Below, piece by piece: positions 17,709 through 26,751 of a DNA stretch of 64,000 nucleotides; position 1 is the stretch's first letter, and each line of letters opens with the position of its first letter. The translations under genes and the position numbers were made by a program. The stretch comes from Crenothrix sp. D3. Its GTDB lineage: Bacteria > Pseudomonadota > Gammaproteobacteria > Methylococcales > Methylomonadaceae. The DNA is taken from the NCBI GenBank assembly GCA_002134785.1, contig MBQZ01000040.1, positions 124,001-188,000 on the forward strand, given 5' to 3'. The notes beneath the pieces were generated by a model that searched no databases, was not told the DNA's origin, and saw only the letters and a program-made list of their open reading frames with translations.

Positions 17709-18269
17709 TCAGCCTAGTTGACCTGAGGTTTTATTGCCCGATTTAGAATTTGCTTGTCGTCCACGACGATTCTGAATACTACCGCGTTTTTTATTGCGTA
17801 TTTTTACCCGACGTATATCTAATTTATGCTGGTTGATTTCTACTGTTTTTAGATGTTGAAATATATCTAAAGGCATTTGATCGGGTAAATCAATCAGCGT
17901 GTAGAGGTCTTGCATTTTGACGTTGCTGATATTATTTTTATCCACGCCAGATTCTTCAACTAACACTTGTTCAAGTGTTTCTAGGGAAAGTTGGTGCTGA
18001 CTACCAACCGCTAGGCGATAACGAACCATTTTGATATTGGTTTGTCTGGTTACAGGTAATGCGGAGTGGTGTATTTCTTGCTTTACAAGCGGGCTATTAT
18101 TACTATTCGGTATTAAATACAACAGTGCCGCTGCACAATCTAAGTTATCAATGTTAAGTTCAGCGGCGATAGTTTCTATTGTAGCCCGTTGAACTGTCAG
18201 GTTTTCATTCATTAAAATCTGTTGCAAGCGATTTTTCAATTGCTTGCCTTCAGTGAAGTTGTCTAACAT
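17709..18269 (-). CDS. Free-standing DbpA-type RNA-binding domain protein (DeaD C-terminus without the helicase)
   Basis: A 186-residue protein. Residues about 80-160 (MVRYRLAVGSQHQL, then ISNVKMQDLYTLIDLP, then IFQHLKTVEI, LDIRRVKI) match the RRM-like RNA-binding domain that ends DeaD/CsdA and DbpA helicases. The first 50 residues resemble the linker helix of DeaD. The last 30 are Arg/Lys/Gly-rich, as in DeaD tails. No DEAD-box motifs are present. The open frame is intact, with its own ATG, so it could be a working RNA-binding protein or a surviving 3' half of a helicase gene. Confidence 0.7.
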   Translation of the reverse strand: MLDNFTEGKQLKNRLQQILMNENLTVQRATIETIAAELNIDNLDCAAALLYLIPNSNNSPLVKQEIHHSALPVTRQTNIKMVRYRLAVGSQHQLSLETLEQVLVEESGVDKNNISNVKMQDLYTLIDLPDQMPLDIFQHLKTVEINQHKLDIRRVKIRNKKRGSIQNRRGRQANSKSGNKTSGQLG

Positions 18270-18323
18270 AAATTTTATTAAAACCCTCGTGAAACAGTGT
18301 TATGTTTCTGCGGCGTGACCGTT

Positions 18324-19622
18324 TCAGCCATTAATTTCTACAAAAGCCTCATCGCGTAATCGACGTAACCAAAGCTCTGTTTCTTCCTCAATTTTGCGTT
18401 TACGAATCGCTTCTCTTACTAGGTTTTTTTTGTGTTCTGAGGCATTGTCTTTGTCTTTTCTATCCAGCACTTGGATTAAATGCCAACCAAACTGACTTTG
18501 TACAGGTTCACTAATTTGATTGATAGACAATTGTGACATCGCATCTTCAAAGGGTTTGACTAGGCTACCTGGTTCTACCCAGCCGAGTTCGCCACCTTTT
18601 AACGCTGAGCCTCTATCATCTGAATGAGCGCGTGCTAAAGTAGCAAAATCATCACCATCAGCAATACGCGCTTTTAATGCCAGTATGCGTTTTTTGGCTT
18701 CGGCATCATCAATGAGTTCATTGGTTTTTATTAAAATATGACGAACTTTAGTGCTAGAGACAATATGATTATCGACATCACTTTTTAAATCGAGCATTTT
18801 TATAATATGAAATCCGCCTGAGCTACGAATAGGATTAGAAACTTCACCTTTACGCATTTGTTTAACGCCCTCAACTAGTTGCGTGGGAATGTCATTAATG
18901 CCCCGCCAACCAAGATCACCGCCTTTTAAGGCGTTGTCATCATCTGAATCACTGATAGCCGTTTGACTAAAATCTTGTCCTGCGCGTAGTTTTTTAACTA
19001 GATTATTCGCTTTAGTTTCTGCTTTTTGACTCTCTGATGTGGACGCACTTTCTTTAACCGCAATCAATATATGCCCTAAATGGTACTGCGTTGCCTCTTC
19101 GCCCGCGTTTTGTTGGGTTTCTAAGTAGTGTTGAACTTCATTGTCACTGACTTTAATACGACCACCAATTTCTTTGGCGCGTAACTGATTAATTACAATC
19201 TCATTACGCATATTTTCCAAGAAACTTTGATAGGAAATACCACTGGCTTCCAGTTCCGAACGAAATTGTTCAAGACTCATATTGTTTCTTTGTGCAATAT
19301 CAGCCGCTGAACTATTAAGCATCTCGTCATTCACGGTTACACCCGCTCTTTCAGCAAGTTGCCGCTGTAACTTGTCAATAATCATTTTTTCCAGCACTTG
19401 CTTACGCAACACTGTTTCTGGTGGCAATTGCGCCTTACTTTCTGCCATTCTTGCTCGAATGGTTGACTCTTCTCTTTGTAATTCACTTTCGAGAATAACG
19501 TCATCTTCAACCACTGCGACGATTCTATCAACCGTTTCGGCATGGACTAAAAAGCTACTCATTAGTAAGGTACAAAACAGGGTCACAACCATTGCCACTA
19601 GTGCATTTTTCTGATTTATCAC
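18324..19622 (-). CDS. surA: Periplasmic chaperone/peptidyl-prolyl isomerase SurA
   Basis: A 432-residue outer-membrane-protein chaperone. A signal peptide (about 28 residues ending in HAETV) is followed by the SurA N-terminal chaperone domain (DRIVAVVEDDVILESEL) and two parvulin PpiC domains (about residues 180-285 and 290-390). Both PpiC domains have the GGDLGW or GGELGW signature. The start is GTG, overlapping the lptD stop as GTGA. The operon order lptD-surA is conserved in gammaproteobacteria. SurA delivers LptD itself, among other barrels, to the Bam complex. Confidence 0.95.
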   Translation of the reverse strand: MINQKNALVAMVVTLFCTLLMSSFLVHAETVDRIVAVVEDDVILESELQREESTIRARMAESKAQLPPETVLRKQVLEKMIIDKLQRQLAERAGVTVNDEMLNSSAADIAQRNNMSLEQFRSELEASGISYQSFLENMRNEIVINQLRAKEIGGRIKVSDNEVQHYLETQQNAGEEATQYHLGHILIAVKESASTSESQKAETKANNLVKKLRAGQDFSQTAISDSDDDNALKGGDLGWRGINDIPTQLVEGVKQMRKGEVSNPIRSSGGFHIIKMLDLKSDVDNHIVSSTKVRHILIKTNELIDDAEAKKRILALKARIADGDDFATLARAHSDDRGSALKGGELGWVEPGSLVKPFEDAMSQLSINQISEPVQSQFGWHLIQVLDRKDKDNASEHKKNLVREAIRKRKIEEETELWLRRLRDEAFVEING

Positions 19623-22600
19623 TGATCAGATCTCCGATATCCATAAATATTTTTTTCAAAAAAGGTATCAAGTCTTTCCCCGATACCCGTCAAGCCTTTC
19701 AATTCTATTTGGAAGAAAACACCTGTTTGCGCTTGACCCTGTAACTGATTGGTTCCTGCATTAACGAAACCTGTATCATTCACAAGACTACTGAGATAGT
19801 GCCGCCCAATGACACGAAAACGCCAGCAACAGTTTTCTTTTTCCAAACCTAAAAAGCCTTCTTGGGTTTGGTTATACAGTAATGAATATTGCCAGCGTCC
19901 AACCACCGACCAGTCATCATAAACAGGCCAATGAACTGACACATCACTTTGAATAATATCATCCAGTCTATTCGGTATTTGTGAATTTTTGCGGTAATAA
20001 TAGCCTGCGTTAATAATTTCATTAGGCTGATTGATAAAGTGAATCGCTGCTTTGCCGCGTGTAATGTCACTAATATATTTACCACGCGTCAGAGCATTAA
20101 CACTTGGATCCCATTGCAGAGCCTTAACACTTGGATCCCATTGCAGACCTGTTTCAACCGAGACGTGATCGGTTAATTGACTACTCAACTCAGCGATAAT
20201 CGGTGATGAAAAACTGGTTTCCGTCGTTTGATAAAGACTTACCTTTCTATCTTGAAAATATAAAATATCCCCAATACTCAATTTTAACTTTTCTTGCCCA
20301 GTGGTTGAATCAACTAAGCGCGAGGTTAAAGCCACTGATAATTGGTTGGCATCTTGTATTCTGTCGATACCTGCAAAACGGTTTTCTCGAAATAAACTGT
20401 TAAAGACAAAATCGTATTGCGCGGTATCAAACAGTGGAATATTGTTTTGATTTTTATAAGGCACATATAAATAAAACAGTCGCGGCTCTAAGGTATGTAG
20501 CATCGGCGACCCACCTAGATTCAAATCTTTCTCAAAAAAGAGACCACTATCCAACGATGCAATAGGTAAGGTTCGAGAAATATTACCGACCGTGCCTATG
20601 GCTTGCTTGCTTAAAAAATATTCGGTGTGTTGTAAAGACAGCTTAGGCGTTACAAAAGCACTGGCGGTTTGAAATGGCATAGTGATTGATGGTTTAACAT
20701 TAAGCCGCTCTCCATTCACTTGATTACCGTGCTGAAAATACACTGATTCACTTTCCGCTGCGACATCTATAGGCACAATCGTTTTGAAAGAATGATTCAA
20801 ATTCAGGTTAACTTGTGGCAGTCTTCGATAAGGAAGTATCGTAAATGCGGAGTCAACTGACTGATAATTGTCTGCCATAGCGGTCAAAGAAATGCCTTCT
20901 CTGATATAGTTCACATCCGCGATACTTCTCAGATAACTGAAATTAGGAATAGCCAAGGCGTTACCTAATTGAGAGAAATAATTTTTATCAGACACATAAT
21001 TCAAATCTAAATTTGAAGTAATCTGCGGCGTGTAGACAGTGTGGTTGGTGATCGCGCCTAAATAACGTGATTTATTGAGTTGTTTATCGTTAGGTAAATA
21101 TTCAAATTTAACACCGCCCTTCGTCATTTCTGTTAAATAACGGACATTACCACCCAGTAACAGACCTCTACTTGCTAGGTAACGAGGCGAAAAAGTTGCG
21201 TCATAATTAGGGGCAATATTCCAATAATACGGCGTATAAAGTCCAACGCCACCTTGCTGTGTATAGTGCAGTGATGGTGTCAGAAAACCAGTGGTTCGTC
21301 TGTTGTCCGTCGGAAAAGACAAATAAGGAGTATAAAAAACAGGGACACCTTTAAATTCAAGCCACGCATTTTTAACCGCGCCTTTGCCTTCGACATCATT
21401 CAACTTGAGTTGATCCGCATGAAGTACCCAGTCCTGATTACCTGGGCGACAGCTGGTATAAGCGGCATCTTTATAACGTGAAAAAGTTTTACTGTCGCGA
21501 TAAACGACTTTCGAGCTACCTCTAAAGTGACCCGCTGGCGAAATAAACTGTGCATCTCTTAGTTTAGATTGATCAGAGGCTAATTTTATGGAGGCTGAAT
21601 GACCATATAATGCTAACTCGTCTTCGTTGTAAAACACGTCACCGTTTAAATCCAGTGTTTCTGAGACACTGTCATAATTAGCAACATGAGATAACGAGTG
21701 TTGATCGGCGCGATTTATTTCTACATTGCCTAAATAACTGCCGATTTCATTATCAAATATTTCGCCAAAATCCGAGGTAAGTTCCATCGGTGAGGTGTCT
21801 CGCAAGCCTTTTTTGGGAACAAACACAGGCTGGGTTTTTTGTGGTACGCCACAACTTTCCCAAGGATCGTATTGCAATTTTGACACTAAAGTATCAAAGT
21901 TTTGCTCTTGTTGATTACTAAAAGCGGGATCTAATAAATGCCAGCTGTCATCCGTTGTACGATTATTGCTAGCCGACACTTTAACGGGATGCACTTCGCC
22001 TTTAGGGTCAGTACCCACTAAATTACAATTCCAATTGTCTTCTTGAGTATCCGCATCACAATTCCAACCCGACTGCTTATTGGCAGTATTCGTAGCACTA
22101 GGCGTGGGTTTGGTCGCAGGCGATGTGGGTAGTCGAATAGGTAATGATGATGATTGATGACTTTCGCTTTTTTCTGTGGGCGTTGCTTCTGGCTCTTGAC
22201 TAGCCACAGGTGCAACAGGTTTGGGGTCTTCAGGCACGACAGGCTCATCAACAGGCTGAGCGGCTTGTGTTGGTGGAGTCGGTCGAACAATGGGCGCGGC
22301 AACAGGTGGCGCAGTACGCGGTGTAGCAATAGGTGCCGTTGGCTCATCTTCTGCTACAACAGGCGGGGTAGCGTGTTGCATGGTCGATGGTGTAATTGCT
22401 TGCGCGGCTTTATCAACAATAGGCGCAGAGGGGCTAGTGCGTTGTGCAGTGACTGGCGTAGCCTCACTAGATTGCTCAGACTCATCAATTGTAGCGTCTG
22501 GCTTTTTATCGCCCACACAAAGCCACTCTTTAGTGTCTTTATTCTGCTCACAATCCCACGCTGCATCATTAGCAAAGCTAATAGGTACATACAATAAGGG

Positions 22601-22630
22601 CAAAAAAACCAGAGATAATCGGCGGCGCAT
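19619..22630 (-). CDS. lptD: LPS-assembly protein LptD
   Basis: A 1003-residue outer-membrane barrel that inserts lipopolysaccharide at the cell surface with LptE. A signal peptide of about 20 residues is followed by a long Pro/Thr/Ala-rich segment (about 45-180) not normal for E. coli LptD, then the OstA/LptA-like jellyroll (about 280-420) and a large C-terminal barrel. Candidate disulfide cysteines are in SCGVPQ, YTSCRPGN and ENCCWRF; the last matches the CC pair of E. coli LptD. Near residue 835 a 9-residue unit (WDPSVKALQ / WDPSVNALT) is tandemly duplicated. It is divergent from amgK. Confidence 0.94.
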   Translation of the reverse strand: MRRRLSLVFLPLLYVPISFANDAAWDCEQNKDTKEWLCVGDKKPDATIDESEQSSEATPVTAQRTSPSAPIVDKAAQAITPSTMQHATPPVVAEDEPTAPIATPRTAPPVAAPIVRPTPPTQAAQPVDEPVVPEDPKPVAPVASQEPEATPTEKSESHQSSSLPIRLPTSPATKPTPSATNTANKQSGWNCDADTQEDNWNCNLVGTDPKGEVHPVKVSASNNRTTDDSWHLLDPAFSNQQEQNFDTLVSKLQYDPWESCGVPQKTQPVFVPKKGLRDTSPMELTSDFGEIFDNEIGSYLGNVEINRADQHSLSHVANYDSVSETLDLNGDVFYNEDELALYGHSASIKLASDQSKLRDAQFISPAGHFRGSSKVVYRDSKTFSRYKDAAYTSCRPGNQDWVLHADQLKLNDVEGKGAVKNAWLEFKGVPVFYTPYLSFPTDNRRTTGFLTPSLHYTQQGGVGLYTPYYWNIAPNYDATFSPRYLASRGLLLGGNVRYLTEMTKGGVKFEYLPNDKQLNKSRYLGAITNHTVYTPQITSNLDLNYVSDKNYFSQLGNALAIPNFSYLRSIADVNYIREGISLTAMADNYQSVDSAFTILPYRRLPQVNLNLNHSFKTIVPIDVAAESESVYFQHGNQVNGERLNVKPSITMPFQTASAFVTPKLSLQHTEYFLSKQAIGTVGNISRTLPIASLDSGLFFEKDLNLGGSPMLHTLEPRLFYLYVPYKNQNNIPLFDTAQYDFVFNSLFRENRFAGIDRIQDANQLSVALTSRLVDSTTGQEKLKLSIGDILYFQDRKVSLYQTTETSFSSPIIAELSSQLTDHVSVETGLQWDPSVKALQWDPSVNALTRGKYISDITRGKAAIHFINQPNEIINAGYYYRKNSQIPNRLDDIIQSDVSVHWPVYDDWSVVGRWQYSLLYNQTQEGFLGLEKENCCWRFRVIGRHYLSSLVNDTGFVNAGTNQLQGQAQTGVFFQIELKGLTGIGERLDTFFEKNIYGYRRSDQ
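20091..20144. repeat. 27-bp tandem duplication inside lptD
   Basis: Two adjacent 27-base units (20091-20117 and 20118-20144) differ at one base. The length is a multiple of three, so it adds nine residues to a barrel strand or loop without shifting the frame. Confidence 0.9.
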
Positions 22631-22737
22631 AGGCTTTATTAAGTTTAGTGACGTAATGTGTGGTAAATCGCATAAAATGCTAGTCTGACATTTTACCTCA
22701 ATTCACCCCTTCGTTATAACTAATCTAACAAAACCTC

Positions 22738-23721
22738 ATGATGATTGAAGACTTAAGAGCTATTGCCATGCTCGACTGGCTAGAAAACGACCTATTATTA
22801 ATGATAAATCACTGTGAATTAGCCTCCAGTGATGCCAGTTTTCGCCGCTACTTTAGAGTTAAAACCCCTGATGGCACGTTTATTATTATGGACGCGCCAC
22901 CTGAAAAAGAGCAACTTGAACCCTTTATTCGTGTTGCCGCTTTAATGGCAAACGCCCAGCTTCATGTGCCTGTTATTTTTCAGCAAAATTTAGTTGATGG
23001 GTTTTTGTTGTTGGAAGACCTAGGCTCGCAGTGTGTATTGGACATTATTAATAGCCAAACTGTTGATAACTTATATCAACGCGCTTTCGATAGTTTATTC
23101 AATTTGCAAACCCAAACGAATCTCGTAAACAGTAATCTACCTCGTTATGACGAAGCCCTGTTACAACGCGAACTGGGTATTTTTGAAGAATGGTTTTTAG
23201 AGCAGAATTTGGATATTGAAATCCCTGCCACGCTTTGGCAAGCCGTCCGTACTGTTTTGATTAATTCAGCGTTAGAACAGCCCATCACTTGCGTACACCG
23301 CGATTATCATTCCCGTAATTTGATGGTGTTAGACAACAATGGGCTGGGTGTTATTGATTTTCAAGATGCAGTCATTGGCCCGATTACTTACGATTTAGTC
23401 TCGTTAGTGCGTGATTGTTATATTGATTGGAATGCAGAACAAGTTGAACAGTGGATGACGGCGTATTATCACCGCCTGCTAGCCGCTGAATTAATCAGCT
23501 GTGAGTTAGCGCAATTTAAACGCTGGTTTGATTTAATGGGAATGCAGCGACACCTAAAAGCCATTGGTATTTTTTCACGGCTCAACTTTAGAGATAACAA
23601 GCCCGATTATTTGAACGACATCCCGCGCACGCTCAACTACGTCATCACCCAAGCCACCGCCTATCCAGAACTCGCCGAGTTCAGCGCGTTTCTAAATAAC
23701 ACAGTGTTACCCGCCCTATGA
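22738..23721 (+). CDS. amgK: N-acetylmuramate/N-acetylglucosamine anomeric kinase AmgK
   Basis: A 327-residue aminoglycoside-phosphotransferase-fold kinase that makes MurNAc-1-phosphate in the MurU salvage route, bypassing de novo UDP-MurNAc synthesis. The Brenner motif CVHRDYHSRNLM, the metal-binding GVIDFQDAVIGP and an N-terminal ASSDASFRRYFRV phosphate loop are visible. It overlaps murU by 4 bases and is divergent from lptD, the arrangement known from Pseudomonas. The ATG at 22738 has no clear Shine-Dalgarno sequence; ATG at 22741 or 22768 is possible. Confidence 0.93.
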   Translation: MMIEDLRAIAMLDWLENDLLLMINHCELASSDASFRRYFRVKTPDGTFIIMDAPPEKEQLEPFIRVAALMANAQLHVPVIFQQNLVDGFLLLEDLGSQCVLDIINSQTVDNLYQRAFDSLFNLQTQTNLVNSNLPRYDEALLQRELGIFEEWFLEQNLDIEIPATLWQAVRTVLINSALEQPITCVHRDYHSRNLMVLDNNGLGVIDFQDAVIGPITYDLVSLVRDCYIDWNAEQVEQWMTAYYHRLLAAELISCELAQFKRWFDLMGMQRHLKAIGIFSRLNFRDNKPDYLNDIPRTLNYVITQATAYPELAEFSAFLNNTVLPAL

Positions 23722-24404
23722 AAGTCATGATTTTAGCCGCAGGGCGCGGTGAACGTATGCGCCCGCTAACCGATCACACGCCGAAACCGTTACTATTAGT
23801 CGCTGGCAAACCGATTATTGTTCACACCATTATGCAGTTGGTGGCAGCGGGCTTTACCGATATTGTCATTAACCACGCTCATCTAGGCGAGCAAATCGAA
23901 ACCACACTAGGCAACGGACATCAGTTTGGCGCGACTATTTGTTATTCGCCCGAAGGCGAACAAGGCTTAGAAACCGCAGGTGGCATTATTAACGCCTTAC
24001 CGTTACTCGGTGATGAAGTGTTTTTAGTGGTGAATGGCGATATTGCTACCGATTTTGATTTTACTAGCCTCAAAAACGTCCCTGTCGATTTAGCCCATAT
24101 CGTGCTAGTGCCTAATCCGCCACATCACCCCGAAGGCGATTTTGGACTCCATGACACGAGGCTCGTTTATGAACACGCCAATGAACAATTCACTTTTAGC
24201 GGCATTGGTTTATATAGCCCCTTGTTATTTGCAAACCTCCCCGCTGGCAGTCGCAAACTAGGGGGATTATTACGGCAAGCCATCAATAATCAGCGCGTAT
24301 CAGGTCAGCAACACACAGGCTTTTGGTTAGACATCGGTACACCTGAACGTTTGCAAGAACTGAATGCTTATTACCTTGCTAGTCACGAAAAAGCGTTATT
24401 TTGA
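23718..24404 (+). CDS. murU: N-acetylmuramate-1-phosphate uridylyltransferase MurU
   Basis: A 228-residue nucleotidyltransferase that joins UTP and MurNAc-1-phosphate to UDP-MurNAc, the step after AmgK. The N-terminal signature ILAAGRGERMRPLTDHTPKP is complete, with VVNGDIATDFDF for metal binding and GFWLDIGTPERL at the end. The start ATG overlaps the amgK stop (ATGA). It converges on a membrane-protein gene with a 9-base tail overlap. Together with Mpl and Slt it gives the cell two routes for recycling wall fragments. Confidence 0.94.
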   Translation: MKVMILAAGRGERMRPLTDHTPKPLLLVAGKPIIVHTIMQLVAAGFTDIVINHAHLGEQIETTLGNGHQFGATICYSPEGEQGLETAGGIINALPLLGDEVFLVVNGDIATDFDFTSLKNVPVDLAHIVLVPNPPHHPEGDFGLHDTRLVYEHANEQFTFSGIGLYSPLLFANLPAGSRKLGGLLRQAINNQRVSGQQHTGFWLDIGTPERLQELNAYYLASHEKALF

Positions 24405-25442
24405 AAAACCAATAAACTGCCGATACGGTGAACCGTGTTTCCAAGTAAACGCCTCGGTGTAATAGTGCATTAACGCTAGATAACCTAATAAGCCTAAAGA
24501 CACCACTTGCCGAATTTCCGTGCCGAATAATTCGCGCGTCATCGTGCTAACGATGTTGTCGCCGTAAGTCTGCAACACAAACGCCAGCGTAAATGACAAC
24601 AACGGCAACACCACAAAAACAGATAATCGACACCGCTTAGCCGCACGATACATAAAATTCTGCGGCTGAGCATGGTGTTTATTGTAATCATGCGTCACAT
24701 AAAAAATATACGCCGTGGCATCGTGTACCAAGCGCGGCACGAGAATGGCAAAGAAATAATACTGCTGCACATAAAAATAAAAACTCGCTAACACCAACAA
24801 CACATTCGACCATAAAAACCAGCGACCAAACGCTGTGTTGACATAACGCTGACAATAACCTGCACTCAATACCAGCCCAACACACAAACTCCCCGCGATG
24901 GATTTAATCCAAAATACCTGTTGTACATCCAAGCTGTTATTTAAAAAAATACCAATATAAATAAACAGCCCCGCGCTCACACTCAGCCACAACAATAAAT
25001 GAAACGCCCAATCGGGTAAGCGACACACGCCACGCGCCACACCATGCTGTTGTTTAAGAACGTGGTAAACCGTCCACGCAGCCACCAACACATAAAACAC
25101 GCGATAAGGAATAAACAAACTCCCCACGCCAAAAAATACTGCTAACGCCAGCGTCATCCACACTAACTTCGCTTTATAAATGTTGAAATAATCGCTATTA
25201 CTCATCAAGACAATCGAGCTAGCGATAATATGCGGCGTGCCGAATAGCACTTGAAACAACAATAGATGTGTTGGACGACTCGGTAGCATTGCCTGCAACG
25301 CGCCCTGCCAAAACCAACCATCCAATAACTGGAGCAACAAACACACAGGAACAATCGCATAAAGCCCTAACAATAACCGAAAGGACACCGTGAGCTGACG
25401 CGCTTGGGGCAGTTCTTGAATGGGTAAAGTCTGTGCCGACAT
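24396..25442 (-). CDS. Polytopic membrane protein with conserved-looking histidine clusters
   Basis: A 348-residue inner-membrane protein with about nine hydrophobic segments. Histidines cluster at membrane edges: FGTPHIIASS (about residue 70), YHVLKQQHGVARG (about 126), LVHDATAYIFYVTHDYNKHH (about 240-258) and LMHYYTEAFTWKHGSP (about 325-338). Such a set is reminiscent of membrane di-metal enzymes (desaturases, hydroxylases, Brp/Blh-type oxygenases), but I do not recognise the family and spacing does not clearly match any. It is convergent with murU and has no obvious operon partner. Confidence is high for a real gene and low for function. Confidence 0.7.
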   Translation of the reverse strand: MSAQTLPIQELPQARQLTVSFRLLLGLYAIVPVCLLLQLLDGWFWQGALQAMLPSRPTHLLLFQVLFGTPHIIASSIVLMSNSDYFNIYKAKLVWMTLALAVFFGVGSLFIPYRVFYVLVAAWTVYHVLKQQHGVARGVCRLPDWAFHLLLWLSVSAGLFIYIGIFLNNSLDVQQVFWIKSIAGSLCVGLVLSAGYCQRYVNTAFGRWFLWSNVLLVLASFYFYVQQYYFFAILVPRLVHDATAYIFYVTHDYNKHHAQPQNFMYRAAKRCRLSVFVVLPLLSFTLAFVLQTYGDNIVSTMTRELFGTEIRQVVSLGLLGYLALMHYYTEAFTWKHGSPYRQFIGFSK

Positions 25443-25529
25443 AAAGCTATCCTCTTAATTATTCTTATTATTTTTGAAAAAAGGTAAGTTAAACTAATCA
25501 CCACTTTGCTTTCAAGTTATTTTTATTTT

Positions 25530-25949
25530 ATGAGTTTTCAATTGCACCCCCGTTTACAACAAGACTGTATTAGCCTCGGTCGCTTCGAGTTATGCCGCTT
25601 GCTAATGATGAATGATAGCCACTATCCTTGGTTTATTTTAGTGCCAGAAATCGCGAATCTCACTGAACTTTATCAACTTACTAGCGCACAGCGTACCGTC
25701 TTCATGGAAGAATCGTGTTATCTCGCGGAACAATTAGCAACGCTATTTAATGCCGATAAAATGAACATTGCCAACATCGGCAATATGGTTGCGCAACTGC
25801 ATAGCCATCACATCGTGCGTTATTCAACTGATGCGGCATGGCCCGCGCCTGTGTGGGGAAAGTTTGCCGCCACGCCTTACACAGATGAACAAAGCGCGGA
25901 ACGCATTCGCCAAGTGAAAGCGCGGTTAGGGACGCGATTGATTGAATAG
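25530..25949 (+). CDS. HIT family protein
   Basis: A 139-residue protein starting at the ATG at 25530. It carries the histidine-triad region NIGNMVAQLHSHHIVRY followed by DAAWPAPVWGK. This is the motif of the HIT branch found in many gammaproteobacteria, where the H-x-H-x-x motif forms the nucleotide phosphate pocket. Members hydrolyse or transfer nucleotide phosphoramidates and dinucleotides; the exact substrate cannot be told. It stands alone, followed by a half copy of the GTAGGGTGGGCAAGC repeat. Confidence 0.85.
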   Translation: MSFQLHPRLQQDCISLGRFELCRLLMMNDSHYPWFILVPEIANLTELYQLTSAQRTVFMEESCYLAEQLATLFNADKMNIANIGNMVAQLHSHHIVRYSTDAAWPAPVWGKFAATPYTDEQSAERIRQVKARLGTRLIE

Positions 25950-25956
25950 CACAGTG

Positions 25957-25988
25957 GTAGGGTGAGCAAGCGTTTTTTGCTTGCCCAC
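25957..25988. repeat. Half copy of the GTAGGGTGGGCAAGC repeat
   Basis: GTAGGGTGAGCAAGCG...GCTTGCCCAC forms one hairpin and matches the left half of the element at 2276-2360. It directly follows the HIT gene stop codon, so it may double as a transcript-end hairpin. Confidence 0.7.
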
Positions 25989-26045
25989 GTTATCTGATTT
26001 CTCTATGGTAAAATTCACATTTGCCAATGAAGTCAACACCTCTCT

Positions 26046-26675
26046 ATGCAGCCACAATCCACTCTCTACTACATCCACGATCCTATGTGCAGTTGGTGTT
26101 ATGCCTTCCGCCCAGTCTGGACACAAATTCAGCAGCAACTCGACACCCGTATCAGTGTGCAGTATATTCTCGGCGGACTTGCGCCCGATTCCGATCAGCC
26201 GATGCCGCTAGAAACACGTCTTTATGTACAGGGTCAGTGGCGTAAGATTATCGAAACTGTTCCTGATACGCCATTCAACTTTGCGTTTTGGGAGCAATGC
26301 CAGCCGATACGTTCTACATACCCCGCGTGCCGAGCTGTTCTGCTCGCCAGACAACAGGGCAGAGAATACGAAATCGCCATGATTCAGGCGATTCAGGATG
26401 CCTACTACCAGCAAGCTCGCAATCCCTCTGACCGTAACACGCTGTATACACTGGCACAACAGGTCGGGCTGGATTCGGATGTATTCATCAGCGCGTTAGA
26501 TGATGACACAACCCAACAAGCATTGCTGGCAGACATTCATTTTGCCCGCAGTATCGGTGGCAATAGCTTCCCATCACTGTTTCTGCAACAAAATGACGTA
26601 ATCCAGTCCATTCCACATCATTACACCGATGCCGCCAAAGTGCTACGCACTATCAAAGAAGCATTGATTAGATAA
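26046..26675 (+). CDS. DsbA-family thioredoxin-fold protein with CSWC motif
   Basis: A 209-residue protein with no signal peptide. The N-terminal IHDPMCSWCYAFRP is the redox motif of the cytoplasmic DsbA/FrnE-like branch. The insertion of helices (residues about 60-160) and a late SIGGNSFPSLFL, with the cis-proline position, complete the thioredoxin fold. Family members are thiol-disulfide oxidoreductases or related isomerases; the partner is unknown. The ATG at 26046 has no clear ribosome-binding site. Confidence 0.82.
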   Translation: MQPQSTLYYIHDPMCSWCYAFRPVWTQIQQQLDTRISVQYILGGLAPDSDQPMPLETRLYVQGQWRKIIETVPDTPFNFAFWEQCQPIRSTYPACRAVLLARQQGREYEIAMIQAIQDAYYQQARNPSDRNTLYTLAQQVGLDSDVFISALDDDTTQQALLADIHFARSIGGNSFPSLFLQQNDVIQSIPHHYTDAAKVLRTIKEALIR

Positions 26676-26751
26676 TAAGATGGACTGAGTGTGTCAGTTG
26701 GATTAGTGCTGTTTCAACTGAAAATATTACTGTATTGGGTTGCGTATAAAA

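Noticed and set aside
22018-22688. Several frames opposite and alongside the low-complexity part of lptD
   Set aside because: Low-complexity Pro/Thr/Ala coding opens other frames by chance; no initiation signals.
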